Source: Ruminococcus sp.
GTDB lineage: Bacteria; Bacillota; Clostridia; Oscillospirales; Ruminococcaceae
Assembly (NCBI GenBank): GCA_017484095.1
Contig: JAFUTU010000032.1
Location: forward strand, 62,001 to 126,000
DNA: 64,000 nucleotides
Direction: 5' to 3'
Shown: piece after piece, positions 7,711-17,611 of the stretch
Layout: the number at the start of each line of letters is the position of its first letter
How positions within the stretch are numbered: position 1 is the first letter of the stretch
Notes under the pieces: model-generated
The model's input: only the letters and a program-made list of their open reading frames with translations
What the model was told of the DNA's origin: nothing
Database searches by the model: none
Made by a program: the position numbers and the translations under genes

Positions 7711-8769
7711 ATGGAGAATATCGTTTCTTTGAAGAATATCATTGTGGAATTCGATGGTGAACGAGTGCTGAAGAATATCAGTCTCGATATTAAGGATAAG
7801 GAGTTTGTGACCCTGCTGGGTCCGTCGGGCTGCGGTAAGACGACTACTCTGCGAATTATAGCGGGGTTTATAGATCCGACGAGCGGTGATGTTTTGTTCG
7901 ATGGAGAAAGGATAAATTCATTGCCGCCCCACAAGCGCAACGTGAACACTGTGTTCCAGCGTTATGCGCTGTTCCCTCATCTTAATGTTTATGATAATAT
8001 TGCTTTTGGCCTCAGAGTTAAAAAGGTTCCCGAGAAGGAGATCTTATCCAGAGTTGGTGAGATGCTCGATATGGTAAACCTCAGAGGGTTCGAGAAGAGA
8101 AGTGTACAGAGGCTTTCGGGAGGTCAGCAGCAGCGTGTTGCTATCGCAAGAGCCTTAGTAAACAGACCTAAGGTGCTCCTGCTCGATGAGCCTCTCGGAG
8201 CGCTGGACCTGAAGCTCAGAAAAGGGATGCAGACTGAGCTGCGCCGTATCCAGCAGCAGCTTGAGCTGACCTTTGTGTACGTAACTCACGATCAGGAGGA
8301 AGCTCTGACGATGAGCGATACGGTCGTTGTAATGAATAACGGTCATATCCAGCAGATAGGCTCGCCTACTGATATTTATAATGAGCCTGTGAACGCATTT
8401 GTTGCCGACTTTATCGGAGAGAGCAACATAGTGAACGGCTCTATGCCAAAGGACTGCCTTGTTGAATTTACAGGAAGACAGTTTGAATGTGTGGACAAGG
8501 GATTTTCTCCAGATGAGACGGTAGATGTTGTTATACGTCCTGAGGATATAAAGATAATCCCTGCTGATAAGGCAAAGCTCACAGGAATAGTTGAATCCGT
8601 TGTTTTCAAGGGCGTTCACTATGAGATGATAGTTGACGGCGTTGACCATAAGTGGACTATCCACTCGACCAAGTATGAGCCTGTGGGCACTATGATAGGT
8701 ATGCACGTCGATCCTTTCGATATTCATATTATGAAAAAGACAAAGGAGGACGAAGATACGGAGCTATGA
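7711..8769 (+). CDS. potA: Spermidine/putrescine ABC importer, ATPase PotA
   Basis: ATP-hydrolysing subunit of the polyamine importer, 352 residues. Seen: Walker [10 protein letters not shown] (about 40-48), Q-loop in [10 protein letters not shown], signature LSGGQQQR, Walker [14 protein letters not shown]-loop [13 protein letters not shown], and a C-terminal TOBE-type domain from about residue 240 ([11 protein letters not shown]). ATG follows an AAGGGG site. It overlaps potB by 4 nt and heads the potABCD operon, which identifies the substrate class better than the ATPase alone would. Confidence 0.96.
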   Translation: MENIVSLKNIIVEFDGERVLKNISLDIKDKEFVTLLGPSGCGKTTTLRIIAGFIDPTSGDVLFDGERINSLPPHKRNVNTVFQRYALFPHLNVYDNIAFGLRVKKVPEKEILSRVGEMLDMVNLRGFEKRSVQRLSGGQQQRVAIARALVNRPKVLLLDEPLGALDLKLRKGMQTELRRIQQQLELTFVYVTHDQEEALTMSDTVVVMNNGHIQQIGSPTDIYNEPVNAFVADFIGESNIVNGSMPKDCLVEFTGRQFECVDKGFSPDETVDVVIRPEDIKIIPADKAKLTGIVESVVFKGVHYEMIVDGVDHKWTIHSTKYEPVGTMIGMHVDPFDIHIMKKTKEDEDTEL

Positions 8770-9572
8770 AAATGAAGGTTTTATCTGCGCCATACCTTGT
8801 GTGGATGTGCGTTTTCATCGTTGTGCCGCTGATAATGGTCGCATACTTTGCGATAACGACCGATAACGGATCTCTTACAGTTCAGCATCTTGCCGATGTA
8901 GGGCAGTATGCTAACATTTTCGTGCGTTCGATATGGCTTTCTGTAATAGCTACAGTTATCTGTCTTGTCGTCGCATACCCTATAGCGTTTTTACTGTCCC
9001 GAATGGAAAAGCATCATCAGGGAACTATGCTGATGTTAGTTATGCTGCCGATGTGGATGAACTTCCTCCTCAGGACCTATGCATGGATGACTCTGCTCGG
9101 CAATAACGGTATAATCAATTATCTGTTTGGTCTGGTGGGGCTTGGCCCTTACAAGCTTATCAACACATCGGGAGCTGTTGTGCTCGGAATGGTGTATAAT
9201 TACCTTCCGTTTATGATACTGCCGCTCTACTCTGTAATGGAGAAGATAGACAAGAGCGTTATAGAGGCTGCAAGCGATCTCGGAAGTAACCCAAGATCGG
9301 TACTGTTCAGGGTCATAGTACCGCTGAGCGTACCCGGGATAACATCGGGTATAACTATGGTGTTCGTGCCTGCGATCTCTACCTTTATCATTTCGAGAAT
9401 GCTGGGCGGCGGTTCAAATCTGCTCATCGGTGACCTTATAGAGATGCAGTTTCTCGGCAACTCCTACAATCCACACCTCGGCGCGGCGATATCCCTGGTG
9501 CTCATGGCGATCATTCTTGTTATCATGACCGTGATGAACCAGTTCAGTCCCGACGATCAGGTGCTCATATAG
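8766..9572 (+). CDS. potB: Polyamine ABC importer permease PotB
   Basis: First permease subunit, 268 residues, six predicted membrane helices. The binding-protein-dependent transport signature that contacts PotA is visible ([21 protein letters not shown]), as is the typical ...[17 protein letters not shown] loop. It overlaps potA by 4 nt (ATGA) and is followed 12 nt later by potC, so translation of the set is coupled. Confidence 0.95.
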   Translation: MKMKVLSAPYLVWMCVFIVVPLIMVAYFAITTDNGSLTVQHLADVGQYANIFVRSIWLSVIATVICLVVAYPIAFLLSRMEKHHQGTMLMLVMLPMWMNFLLRTYAWMTLLGNNGIINYLFGLVGLGPYKLINTSGAVVLGMVYNYLPFMILPLYSVMEKIDKSVIEAASDLGSNPRSVLFRVIVPLSVPGITSGITMVFVPAISTFIISRMLGGGSNLLIGDLIEMQFLGNSYNPHLGAAISLVLMAIILVIMTVMNQFSPDDQVLI

Positions 9573-9584
9573 GGGGTGGCATAT

Positions 9585-10382
9585 ATGAAAAAGCTTGGTA
9601 AAATATATATGACGCTCGTACTGCTGTTTTTGTATGTGCCGATATTCGTGCTCATCGTGTTCTCGTTCAATGAGACCAAGAGCCGTTCGGTATTCAGCGG
9701 CTTTACCCTTGACTGGTATTCAAAGCTGTTCCATAACCGTATAATTATGGATTCGTTGATGAACACTATTATTATAGCCGTGGCTGCAAGTATTATCTCA
9801 ACGATACTCGGTACATTTGCGGCTATCGGTATCAACAATATGAGAAAGGTACCAAAATCCCTTGTACTGAACGCGACAAATATGCCTATCATCAATCCCG
9901 AGATCGTAACGGGTGTTTCGCTGATGCTGCTGTTTGTGTTCTTTGCTGCAAGAATGAAGTTTGAATTCGGCTTTATCACACTTCTCATCGCGCATATCAC
10001 ATTTGATGTGCCGTATATTATACTGAATATTATGCCAAAGTTCAAGCAGATGGACCCTCATCTCTATGAGGCGGCGGTAGACCTTGGCTGTAGCCCGATG
10101 AGTGCATTCAGAAAGGTAGTTCTGCCTGAGATAATGCCGGGTGTTGTCAGCGGATTTCTTATGGCATTTACCTATTCACTGGACGACTTTGTAGTAAGCT
10201 ACTTTACTACCGGCTCCACATCACAGACCTTGCCTATAACTATCTATTCGATGACGCGAAGAAAGGTATCTCCTGAGATAAATGCGCTGTCTACCATTAT
10301 TTTTGTGGTGGTAGTGGTCATTCTTATCGTTAAGAACACGATAGAGAACAGGTCAAGAAAAGCGAAGGGCGGTGAGGCCTGA
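9585..10382 (+). CDS. potC: Polyamine ABC importer permease PotC
   Basis: Second permease, about 265 residues with six membrane helices and an EAA loop (EAAVDLGCSPMSAFRKVVLP), plus the conserved SLDDFVVSYFTTG segment typical of PotC/PotI. ATG at 9585 is taken as start because AGGGGGTGG lies just upstream; an in-frame GTG at 9576 falls inside that ribosome-binding site. It overlaps potD by one base (TGATG). Confidence 0.95.
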   Translation: MKKLGKIYMTLVLLFLYVPIFVLIVFSFNETKSRSVFSGFTLDWYSKLFHNRIIMDSLMNTIIIAVAASIISTILGTFAAIGINNMRKVPKSLVLNATNMPIINPEIVTGVSLMLLFVFFAARMKFEFGFITLLIAHITFDVPYIILNIMPKFKQMDPHLYEAAVDLGCSPMSAFRKVVLPEIMPGVVSGFLMAFTYSLDDFVVSYFTTGSTSQTLPITIYSMTRRKVSPEINALSTIIFVVVVVILIVKNTIENRSRKAKGGEA

Positions 10383-11659
10383 TGAGACGCTCGAAAAAGT
10401 TTTTGCTGGGTCTTCTCAGCGGTGCTTTGATGATAAGTGCCTGCGGCTGCTCTTCAAGTGATAAAAGATCCTCCGAGGGCGAAGAGGACGAGGGAGAGGC
10501 TCAGACTCTGACCGTAGAGGATAAGGATTACTATACAAAGTTCAAGGGAGATAATATCTCCATAAACGTATACAACTGGGGCGAGTATATCTGTGACGGC
10601 TCAGAGGAGGGAACTCTCGATGTTAACAGGGAGTTTGAAGAGCTGACAGGCATAAAGGTAAACTATACGAACTTTGCCACAAATGAGGAGCTTTATGCAA
10701 AATTAAAGGGCGGCGCTGCTTCGTATGATGTTATTATCCCGTCCGACTATATGATAAGCAAGCTCATAAAGGAGGACCTTATCCAGAAGGTGGATATGGA
10801 CAATATCCCGAACAGCAAGTATATAATGGATAACTTCAGGGACCTTGCCTATGACCCGAACGATGAGTACTCGGTGCCCTATACCTGGGGAACTGTAGGT
10901 ATCATATATAATAAGGAAATGATAGGCATCGAGGAGGAGGACATCGACTGGGATATACTCTGGAATGAAGATTATAAAGACCAGATACTGATGTTTGACA
11001 ATCCCCGTGATGCTTTTGCTGTCGCTGAGATAATGCTGGGATACTCGCTCAATACAGAGGACAAGGACGAGCTCAAGGCAGCCGCTATGAAGCTGACCGA
11101 CCAGAAGGAGATCGTTCAGGGCTATGTAATGGACGAGGTGTTCGATAAAATGGGTGCAGGAGAAGCACTCATCGCGCCTTATTATGCAGGTGATGCGCTC
11201 ACTATCCTTGAGGATAACGAAGACCTTACATTTGCAGTTCCGAAAAGCGGAACGAACCTTTTCGTTGACGCTATGTGCATACCAAAATCAGCGCAGAACA
11301 AAGAGGCGGCTGAGATGTATATCAACTTTATGTGCGAGCCTGATATAGCTTATGCAAATATTGATTACATCTGCTACTCAACTCCGCACAGCGCAGCCTA
11401 TGATATGCTTGACGATGATGTTAAGAACGATCCTGTATCCTACCCCGATGAGGAATTCATAGCTACAAAGACTACTGTATTTACTAACCTTTCTGACGAG
11501 GCTTCAAAGCAGATGCAGCAGCTTTGGACAGAGATGAAATCGGCTGAGGATAAAAATTCTAACCGTTGGTTCGTACCTCTGTTTTTGATAATGTGTCTTG
11601 TGATAATAATTGTTGTTCTCATAAGGCGTCATATAAAAGCGAAAAAAGAAATATTCTAG
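10382..11659 (+). CDS. potD: Polyamine-binding lipoprotein PotD with extra C-terminal membrane helix
   Basis: Extracellular substrate-binding component, 425 residues. A lipoprotein signal (LLGLLSGALMISACG) gives a diacylglyceryl-Cys; the mature part carries PotD features (ISVYNWGEY-like INVYNWGEY near residue 62, YDVIIPSDYM, YTWGTVGIIYNKE, PRDAFAVAEIMLGYS). Unusually, the protein runs past the normal ~350-residue fold into a Lys-rich spacer and a C-terminal membrane helix (FVPLFLIMCLVIIIVVLI) with a basic tail, so it appears anchored at both ends. Last gene of the operon; a strong terminator follows. Confidence 0.93.
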   Translation: MRRSKKFLLGLLSGALMISACGCSSSDKRSSEGEEDEGEAQTLTVEDKDYYTKFKGDNISINVYNWGEYICDGSEEGTLDVNREFEELTGIKVNYTNFATNEELYAKLKGGAASYDVIIPSDYMISKLIKEDLIQKVDMDNIPNSKYIMDNFRDLAYDPNDEYSVPYTWGTVGIIYNKEMIGIEEEDIDWDILWNEDYKDQILMFDNPRDAFAVAEIMLGYSLNTEDKDELKAAAMKLTDQKEIVQGYVMDEVFDKMGAGEALIAPYYAGDALTILEDNEDLTFAVPKSGTNLFVDAMCIPKSAQNKEAAEMYINFMCEPDIAYANIDYICYSTPHSAAYDMLDDDVKNDPVSYPDEEFIATKTTVFTNLSDEASKQMQQLWTEMKSAEDKNSNRWFVPLFLIMCLVIIIVVLIRRHIKAKKEIF

Positions 11660-11679
11660 GTGCGTGTTACGGCACAAAA

Positions 11680-11710
11680 AAGAACCGCTCTCATAAAGAG
11701 AGCGGTTCTT
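11680..11710. terminator. Bidirectional terminator between potD and the M23 gene
   Basis: Perfect 13-bp stem AAGAACCGCTCTC (11680-11692) / GAGAGCGGTTCTT (11698-11710), 5-nt loop, A-run on the left and T-rich right flank. Serves both converging transcripts. Confidence 0.9.
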
Positions 11711-11713
11711 ATA

Positions 11714-13216
11714 TTATCTTATATCTACATAGTAAACCGGGTTCATAACGTAGCCGTTATAGCGTATCTCAAAATGGAGGTGATCTCCAGTTGAGAAGCC
11801 GGTAGAACCCATTCTGCCGATAACGTCACCTGCTTTTACCGTATCACCGATATCGACGTCCAGTGCCGAAAGATGACCGTAAAGCGTTATAAAACCGTTG
11901 CCGTGATCGAGGATAATGAAGTTTCCGTATCCTCCTCCGCAGCCGCAGGAAGCAGACTTTCCGTAATCGTGAGTGCAGGTGGTGTTGGTTCTGATTACGG
12001 TGCCGCTTTCACTTGCACGGATAAGAGCACCGTGGTCTCCGCCGATGTCGATACCGTTATGGTATGAGCCCCACCTTGCGCCTACGCCGTAGGTTATATT
12101 GTAGCTTGAGGGTACAGGCCAGTCGAAATAGTAATCAGGTTCGTCATCGGGGATATCTTCGCCGTCGGATAAGCGCTGTCTGTATTCAGCGTGCAGCCTG
12201 TCGAGAGCTTCGTCTGCCAGCACCATTGTGGCTAGTATCTCATTGTCGCGGGCAGTACCGCCCGTTCCTGATGACTTGAGCACATCGGAAAGCGTTCCTT
12301 CGAACGACATTCTTTCATTATCATAGGCTCTGTTCTGCTTTTCAAGCTCTCTGTTCTGAGCTTTCAGCTCCATCTGAGCCTTCATACTCGATGAATACAG
12401 ATCGGTCAGTACCTGCCTTTTCTGGTTGTATTCCTCATTCTGCTTATCGTATTCGGATTTTTGCTCGTCAAGCTCCTTCTGTAGCTTTTCGTATTCCTCC
12501 TTGATCTTTACGAGGTTATCTATCATGCTGTCGTCGTGCTTGGCAACTCTCTTTATGAGCTCCAGTCTCATCAGCACGTCGTAGAAATCATCTGCCTGCA
12601 AAACAATATCGGTATAGCTGTCAGACCCTGCGATATACATTGCCCTCAGCCGCCTTTTGAATTCTGCAATGGCTTCATCTATCTCATTCTGCTTGCGCTC
12701 AAGATTTCTTTCATTGGTGCCTATCTGGAGCTCAAGCACGGTCATATACTGATTTAGTATCTCTATCTCATCGTTGATAGATGAGATCTTTTCCAACAGA
12801 AGCTTCTGCTTTTTTGATTCAGCCTCAATGTCCTCTTCAACGCTGTCGATCTCTTTGTTAAGCGCCTGCTGCTTTTCAGCGATCTCTCTGAGCTGTTCGG
12901 CATACATCGAAACATCAAAGCCCGAGGCTTCTTCCTCCTCCTGAGGCTCTTCCGATTCGCCGCCGTCATACTGCTCGTCCTGATCTTCCTGCTGAGTGGG
13001 CTCACCGTAATCGTACTCACCGTCTCCCGGGGGCAGCTCGCTCAGCTCCTGACCTTCTGTATCTGCTTCGTCAGTGCTGTAATTATCGGTATATATCTCT
13101 TCTGCAACAGCATTTTTGTTGAACTGAGCGTTTGAAGCTACGCCCAGCGACAATGCCGCTGCACACAGAAACGATAGAAATCTTTTAAAGCTTGAAAGCC
13201 TGTTCATAAAAGCCAT
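11714..13216 (-). CDS. EnvC/NlpD-like M23 cell-wall hydrolase or activator (copy 2)
   Basis: Secreted 500-residue protein: signal peptide (FLSFLCAAALSLGVASNA), acidic Glu/Asp/Gln linker (about 40-95), long coiled coil (about 105-310) and C-terminal M23 LytM domain (about 365-495). Zinc-site residues are intact: HNGIDIG (HxxxD) and HLHFEIR. An 18-residue insertion CTHDYGKSASCGCGGGYG sits between them, shared with the neighbouring paralogue. Coiled coil plus LytM next to ftsEX matches the EnvC/PcsB concept, in which FtsEX controls septal peptidoglycan cleavage. Start uncertain: ATG 13216 is only 2 nt from GGAG, ATG 13207 better spaced. Confidence 0.9.
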   Translation of the reverse strand: MAFMNRLSSFKRFLSFLCAAALSLGVASNAQFNKNAVAEEIYTDNYSTDEADTEGQELSELPPGDGEYDYGEPTQQEDQDEQYDGGESEEPQEEEEASGFDVSMYAEQLREIAEKQQALNKEIDSVEEDIEAESKKQKLLLEKISSINDEIEILNQYMTVLELQIGTNERNLERKQNEIDEAIAEFKRRLRAMYIAGSDSYTDIVLQADDFYDVLMRLELIKRVAKHDDSMIDNLVKIKEEYEKLQKELDEQKSEYDKQNEEYNQKRQVLTDLYSSSMKAQMELKAQNRELEKQNRAYDNERMSFEGTLSDVLKSSGTGGTARDNEILATMVLADEALDRLHAEYRQRLSDGEDIPDDEPDYYFDWPVPSSYNITYGVGARWGSYHNGIDIGGDHGALIRASESGTVIRTNTTCTHDYGKSASCGCGGGYGNFIILDHGNGFITLYGHLSALDVDIGDTVKAGDVIGRMGSTGFSTGDHLHFEIRYNGYVMNPVYYVDIR

Positions 13217-13253
13217 TACTCCTTTTGGCAGTTCCGATCATCGGAACCTCACC

Positions 13254-14750
13254 TTACACGTAATTAACAGGATTTTGTGCAACTCCGTTAAGACGGACTT
13301 CAAAGTGCAGGTGGTCGCCGGTCGAATGGCCTGTAGAGCCGACAATACCGAGTACGTCTCCCTGATTTACGTGCTGACCCTGAGAAACGCTTATGCGCTG
13401 AGAGTGCCCGTAAAGCGTCCAGTATCCGCCGCCGTGGTCGATGATACAGTAGTTTCCGTATCCTCCGCCGCAGCCGCACGAATAATTCTTGCCGTAATCG
13501 TGCGGGCAGGTATTGCTTACAAGTATAACTGTTCCTGCTGCTGCCGCACAGATCTTGGCGCCGCGTATTCCGGGTGACCATATGTCTATACCCTTATGGT
13601 AGGAGCCCCATCTCCAGCCGATGCCGTAGGATATGTGGTAGTATCCCGGTACAGGCCATGTAAACTGGGTCTTCTGGGTATAGCCGTATGCAGAGTTGTC
13701 GGTAGTCGTCTGACCGCTGTTTGAGGTAGTTCCTGTGCTGGAATTGGTAGAGGTAGAATTGCCGCTTGAGGTTGTGCCCGAGCCGCCGGAGCTCTGCTGC
13801 TGTTGTGCCTGCTGCGCTGCAAGCTGACGCTGCCTTTCTTCCTCGGCTTTACGTCTGGCTTCCTCTTCGGCCTTCTTGCGCTCTTCCTCTTCCTTCTTCT
13901 TGATAGCTTCCTGCTCTTCGAGAAGCTTCTGGATCTGAGCCTCAAACTCTGCCTGCTCCTGATCTATCTGAGCCTTATTGGACTCATATGTTTCCTTATC
14001 GGCTTCGAGCTGTTCCATAACAGCTTCACTCTGAGCATACAGCTCATCGAGCTTCTGCTTCTGTGCCGTGTGGTATTCGACCTGTTCGTTCAGGGCTTCC
14101 TTGTTCTCCTCGAGTTCAGCCTTATCGGCCTCAAGCTGTGCTTCGTCGGCCTCATACTGGTTTTTGAGCTCATTGAGATTATCTATCATCGTGTTGTCAT
14201 GATCTGCAACTCTCTTAACGAGCTCAAGCTTCATCAGCATATCGTAGAAATCGTCAGCGCCGATAAGTATATCGGTGTATGAGCTGTTTCCCGCAACATA
14301 CATAGCTCTGAGTCTCTTCTTGAAGTCAGCGATGCCGTCGTCGATCTCGATCTTTTTGTTCTTGATCTTGATCTCGCTTATGCCTATCTGATCTTCAAGT
14401 GAGGCGATCTCGTTATTGAGCTCCTCGATAGAGTCCTCCAACGTGAGGATAGTATCCTGAACAGTTTCGATCTGAGCGTTTATGGCGTCCTGATTTTCCT
14501 GTTCCTTTGAAATGTCATCTTTGGTCGCTTCTATCTGCTCATCGAGTTCAGCCTGCTTTTTTTCAAGCTCGTCCAGCTTACCCTGGGCAGTAGATATCTT
14601 CTTTTTGTTTTCCTTGATAGCTGCGCTTTCCGCAAGAGCTGTCCTGGTGTCCAGCACGTTTACCGAACTGTTTGCAGCAACTGCCGCAGCCATCATGAGC
14701 GCAGCTGCAAAAGCGAGCACGCGCTTCATTTTGAAAGTGCCTATTGTCAT
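13254..14750 (-). CDS. EnvC/NlpD-like M23 cell-wall hydrolase or activator (copy 1)
   Basis: Secreted 498-residue paralogue of the next gene. Signal peptide (about 8-40), long coiled coil (about 43-300, heavy in Glu/Lys/Gln), Ser/Thr/Gly/Gln low-complexity linker (about 315-355) and a C-terminal M23 domain with HKGIDIW and HLHFEVR zinc motifs and the Cys insertion CPHDYGKNYSCGCGGGYG. Shine-Dalgarno GGAGG is 6 nt from the ATG. It lies 156 nt downstream of ftsX and 37 nt upstream of its paralogue. The near-identical architecture indicates a tandem duplication; the linker replaces the acidic segment of the other copy, suggesting different wall positioning. Confidence 0.9.
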   Translation of the reverse strand: MTIGTFKMKRVLAFAAALMMAAAVAANSSVNVLDTRTALAESAAIKENKKKISTAQGKLDELEKKQAELDEQIEATKDDISKEQENQDAINAQIETVQDTILTLEDSIEELNNEIASLEDQIGISEIKIKNKKIEIDDGIADFKKRLRAMYVAGNSSYTDILIGADDFYDMLMKLELVKRVADHDNTMIDNLNELKNQYEADEAQLEADKAELEENKEALNEQVEYHTAQKQKLDELYAQSEAVMEQLEADKETYESNKAQIDQEQAEFEAQIQKLLEEQEAIKKKEEEERKKAEEEARRKAEEERQRQLAAQQAQQQQSSGGSGTTSSGNSTSTNSSTGTTSNSGQTTTDNSAYGYTQKTQFTWPVPGYYHISYGIGWRWGSYHKGIDIWSPGIRGAKICAAAAGTVILVSNTCPHDYGKNYSCGCGGGYGNYCIIDHGGGYWTLYGHSQRISVSQGQHVNQGDVLGIVGSTGHSTGDHLHFEVRLNGVAQNPVNYV

Positions 14751-14906
14751 GGTTATCCTCCGATGTCAGGTGCAGCGGTCTTATCTGTCTGTTGACCGTC
14801 CGTTCCCGAATTTTTACACGTCAAAATAAGTTAAAAAGGCAGACAAAGAAATCTTAACCTTACCCCTGATCCCCCTGCTGCCATTTTATTGTTGTCAGTT
14901 TCAGCG

Positions 14907-15815
14907 TCAGACTTTAAGATGCTTGCCTGTGCTGATAGATGTGCCGATAGCTCCTATAAGAGCACCAGCTGCGACATACGCCAGAGCGACATACAGATAG
15001 AGGTCGCTGAACTGGTACAGGTTATGGATCCCCAACACCTGCCACAGGCTGAAATCGCTGTTGAACACATTGTAAACTCCTTCATAGGAGAACTTTGTCA
15101 GGAACAGAGCACCGACAGCGGCAAGCACACCGACTATCATACCCTCAACAAAGAATGGTATCCTGATGAATGAGTTCGTAGCGCCCACGTATTTCATAAT
15201 GTTTATCTCTTTACGTCTTGAGAATACGCTGGCTCTTGTAGTGTTCGAGATTATTATAAGGCTTACGACAACGAGCGCTGCAATTACTGCAAAGCCTACT
15301 ATCGTAAGGATCCTTCTCATACTGATGAGGAAGTTTGTGAACTTATCGGGAGACTTTGTAGACTCAACATTTGCAAATGTCTCTATCTGCGCTGTGGTTT
15401 CCGACATTTTCTCGATATCTTTTACTGTTATCTTGAAAACATCGGGAAGGGGATTGTCGTCCTCAGCGTAATCGAAGAGGTCTTTTTCCTCCTCTGTCAT
15501 ATCCTCGGTGATATCCTTCCATGCAGCGTCTCTCGAATAGAACGTCACAGTGTTTATGTTGCCCGCAGCCTTCAGGTCAGCCTCGAGCTTGTCGATACCT
15601 GCTTCATCGGTACCGTCTTTGATAACTACCATTACCTCGCTCTTGCCTTCGATGCCGCTTATGATCTTTGTTAGGTTAATTTCCACCAGCACGGCGAGCC
15701 CGACCATAAGAAGCGAAACAAGAAGTATACAGAATGAAGCAAAGGTCATCATTCTGTTTTTCCAAATTCCCTTAACACCCTGATTTACGAGGTATCTGAA
15801 ACTACTTGCCTTCAT
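14907..15815 (-). CDS. ftsX: Cell-division ABC transporter permease FtsX
   Basis: Membrane subunit of FtsEX, 302 residues, with four membrane helices: one near residues 22-45, an extracellular loop of about 125 residues, then three helices around 172-195, 218-242 and 268-292. The cytoplasmic start (FRYLVNQGVKGIWKNRMMTFASF) and the SRRKEINIMKYVGATNSFIRIPF segment are family signatures. It transmits ATP-driven movement to extracellular coiled-coil hydrolases, here probably the two M23 proteins downstream. The gene overlaps ftsE by 14 nt. Confidence 0.95.
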   Translation of the reverse strand: MKASSFRYLVNQGVKGIWKNRMMTFASFCILLVSLLMVGLAVLVEINLTKIISGIEGKSEVMVVIKDGTDEAGIDKLEADLKAAGNINTVTFYSRDAAWKDITEDMTEEEKDLFDYAEDDNPLPDVFKITVKDIEKMSETTAQIETFANVESTKSPDKFTNFLISMRRILTIVGFAVIAALVVVSLIIISNTTRASVFSRRKEINIMKYVGATNSFIRIPFFVEGMIVGVLAAVGALFLTKFSYEGVYNVFNSDFSLWQVLGIHNLYQFSDLYLYVALAYVAAGALIGAIGTSISTGKHLKV

Positions 15816-16488
15816 TTGAGCCCTCCACTACCTCATCAAAGGCGATGGAGCCCTTGTTGATATTGATGATGCGTCCGCCGAAATAACGGACAAGGTCATG
15901 CTCGTGCGTTACCATAAGGATCGTTGTTCCGCACTCATTGATGCCTTTGAGAAGCTCTACTATCTCGTATGAAAGAGCAGGGTCGATATTTCCGGTAGGC
16001 TCGTCCGCGATTATCAGCTTGGGGTCGTTCACAAGTGCTCTTGCGAGCGCCACACGCTGCTGCTCACCGCCTGAGAGCTCGGTCGGATAAGCCTTTGCCT
16101 TATCCGAAAGGCCGACCAGACTGATAACGTAGGGAACTCTGTTCCTGATATACTTGGAAGGAGCGTCGATAACTCTCAGAACGAAAGCTACGTTCTCATA
16201 GACCGTCATCGTCGGTATAAGCCTGAAATCCTGGAATACCACGCCGATAGTACGGCGAAGCTTCGGGATCTTTCTTCTTCTTAATTTTTTCAGATTGAAT
16301 CCGTTGACCAGCACGGTACCGCTTGTGGCGTCTATCTCTTTAAGCACAAGCTTGATAAGCGTCGATTTGCCTGCTCCCGAGGAGCCGACAACAAAAGCAA
16401 AATCACCGTCGTTGATCTTGAGATTGACTTTGTTCAGAGCGTCCACACCGCTTGAATAGGTGACGGACACATCCTTAAACTCTACCAA
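15802..16488 (-). CDS. ftsE: Cell-division ATP-binding protein FtsE
   Basis: ATPase of FtsEX, 228 residues, full length. Walker A GSSGAGKST, Q-loop FQDFRLIPTMTVYENV (the Leu-Ile-Pro variant is usual for FtsE), signature LSGGEQQR, Walker B LIIADEPTGNID and H-loop VTHEHDL are all present. The start codon is TTG (16488) behind a GGCGGTG site. It follows the PucR-like regulator by 37 nt and overlaps ftsX, so regulator, ftsE and ftsX are likely one transcript. Confidence 0.96.
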   Translation of the reverse strand: MVEFKDVSVTYSSGVDALNKVNLKINDGDFAFVVGSSGAGKSTLIKLVLKEIDATSGTVLVNGFNLKKLRRRKIPKLRRTIGVVFQDFRLIPTMTVYENVAFVLRVIDAPSKYIRNRVPYVISLVGLSDKAKAYPTELSGGEQQRVALARALVNDPKLIIADEPTGNIDPALSYEIVELLKGINECGTTILMVTHEHDLVRYFGGRIININKGSIAFDEVVEGSNEGK

Positions 16489-16525
16489 AATTTACACCGC
16501 CTTAGAGTATGCCTCACAGCGAAGA

Positions 16526-17611
16526 TCAGAACTTGACCGGATTAGCGGAAAGATATTTCTTTACCATAAGTGCGATCTTGAAGATTATCGCGTGGTCAAA
16601 TTCTCTCAGATCAAGGCCTGTGAGTTTCTTGATTTTTTCAAGTCTGTACACAAGAGTGTTTCTGTGTACGAAAAGCTTCCTTGAAGTCTCGGAAACGTTA
16701 AGGTTGTTCTCGAAGAACTTCTGGATAGTAAAGAGAGTCTCGTGATCGAGCGATTCGATCGAGCCTTTCTTGAACACTTCTTTCAGGAAGGTCTCGCACA
16801 GAGTAGTCGGCAGGTGATAGATAAGCCTTGCGATACCAAGATCATCGTAAGAAACGATATTCTTGTCAGTATCGAACACTTTGCCTACCTCAAGAGAGAT
16901 CTGTGCCTCCTTGAAGCTCCTTGCAAGATCCTTAACTCCTTCAACAACGGTTCCTATACCAACGTTAACGCGGGTGTAGAACTCGCTCGAAAGAGTATCT
17001 GAAATTGAACGGGCAAGCTTTTCGAGATCTCTCGACTCGATCCCGTTCGCAACTTCCTTAACAAGCACGATGTCGCTCTCAGTGATATTGAAAACGAAAT
17101 CCTTGTTCTTGTCAGGGAACAGGTTCTGGATAACGTCATATGCCGAAACATCGTTCGTCGAAACTATCCTTATCAGCAGAACAACTCTTGAGATATCAGA
17201 GCTGAAATGCAATTCTCTTGCCTTTACATGGATATCCCCGGGAAGAACATTATCAAGTATAACGTTCTTGATAAAGTTGTTTCTGTCATACTTTTCATCA
17301 TAATACTGCTTTATGCTCGAAAGTGTGATAGCAAGTATGCTCGCATACTTTGCAGCTACCTCATCGGTGCCTTCAACAAAAACAGCATAATCAGGCTTCA
17401 TATGTGCGCCGAACGGCTTGTATGTATAACCGTCACGAACAAAAATGTCATGAGAATCACCAAGATCGAGAGATACGAACTCATTGGTAATGCCTACCTG
17501 AGAAAGCTCTGAGCAGGCGATTATCGTAGCATTTTCGTCGATCACTCCGATCACACAGTCGATTGTGTCACGCATCTGATGAACTACGCTCTGAAATAAT
17601 CTGTTTGACAT
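16526..17611 (-). CDS. PucR/CdaR-like transcriptional regulator
   Basis: A 361-residue regulator with an N-terminal sensory part (VVHQMRDTIDCVIGVIDENATIIACS, resembling a diacid-recognition/CdaR domain), a middle GGDEF-like linker region, and a C-terminal PucR helix-turn-helix (FFENNLNVSETSRKLFVHRN then VYRLEKIKKLTGLDL). The start is set by GAGGGG 7 nt before the ATG at 17611; the frame continues 39 codons upstream without support and into the promoter region. A consensus promoter lies 142 nt upstream. It is transcribed into ftsEX, so it may regulate that operon; its ligand is unknown. Confidence 0.85.
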   Translation of the reverse strand: MSNRLFQSVVHQMRDTIDCVIGVIDENATIIACSELSQVGITNEFVSLDLGDSHDIFVRDGYTYKPFGAHMKPDYAVFVEGTDEVAAKYASILAITLSSIKQYYDEKYDRNNFIKNVILDNVLPGDIHVKARELHFSSDISRVVLLIRIVSTNDVSAYDVIQNLFPDKNKDFVFNITESDIVLVKEVANGIESRDLEKLARSISDTLSSEFYTRVNVGIGTVVEGVKDLARSFKEAQISLEVGKVFDTDKNIVSYDDLGIARLIYHLPTTLCETFLKEVFKKGSIESLDHETLFTIQKFFENNLNVSETSRKLFVHRNTLVYRLEKIKKLTGLDLREFDHAIIFKIALMVKKYLSANPVKF

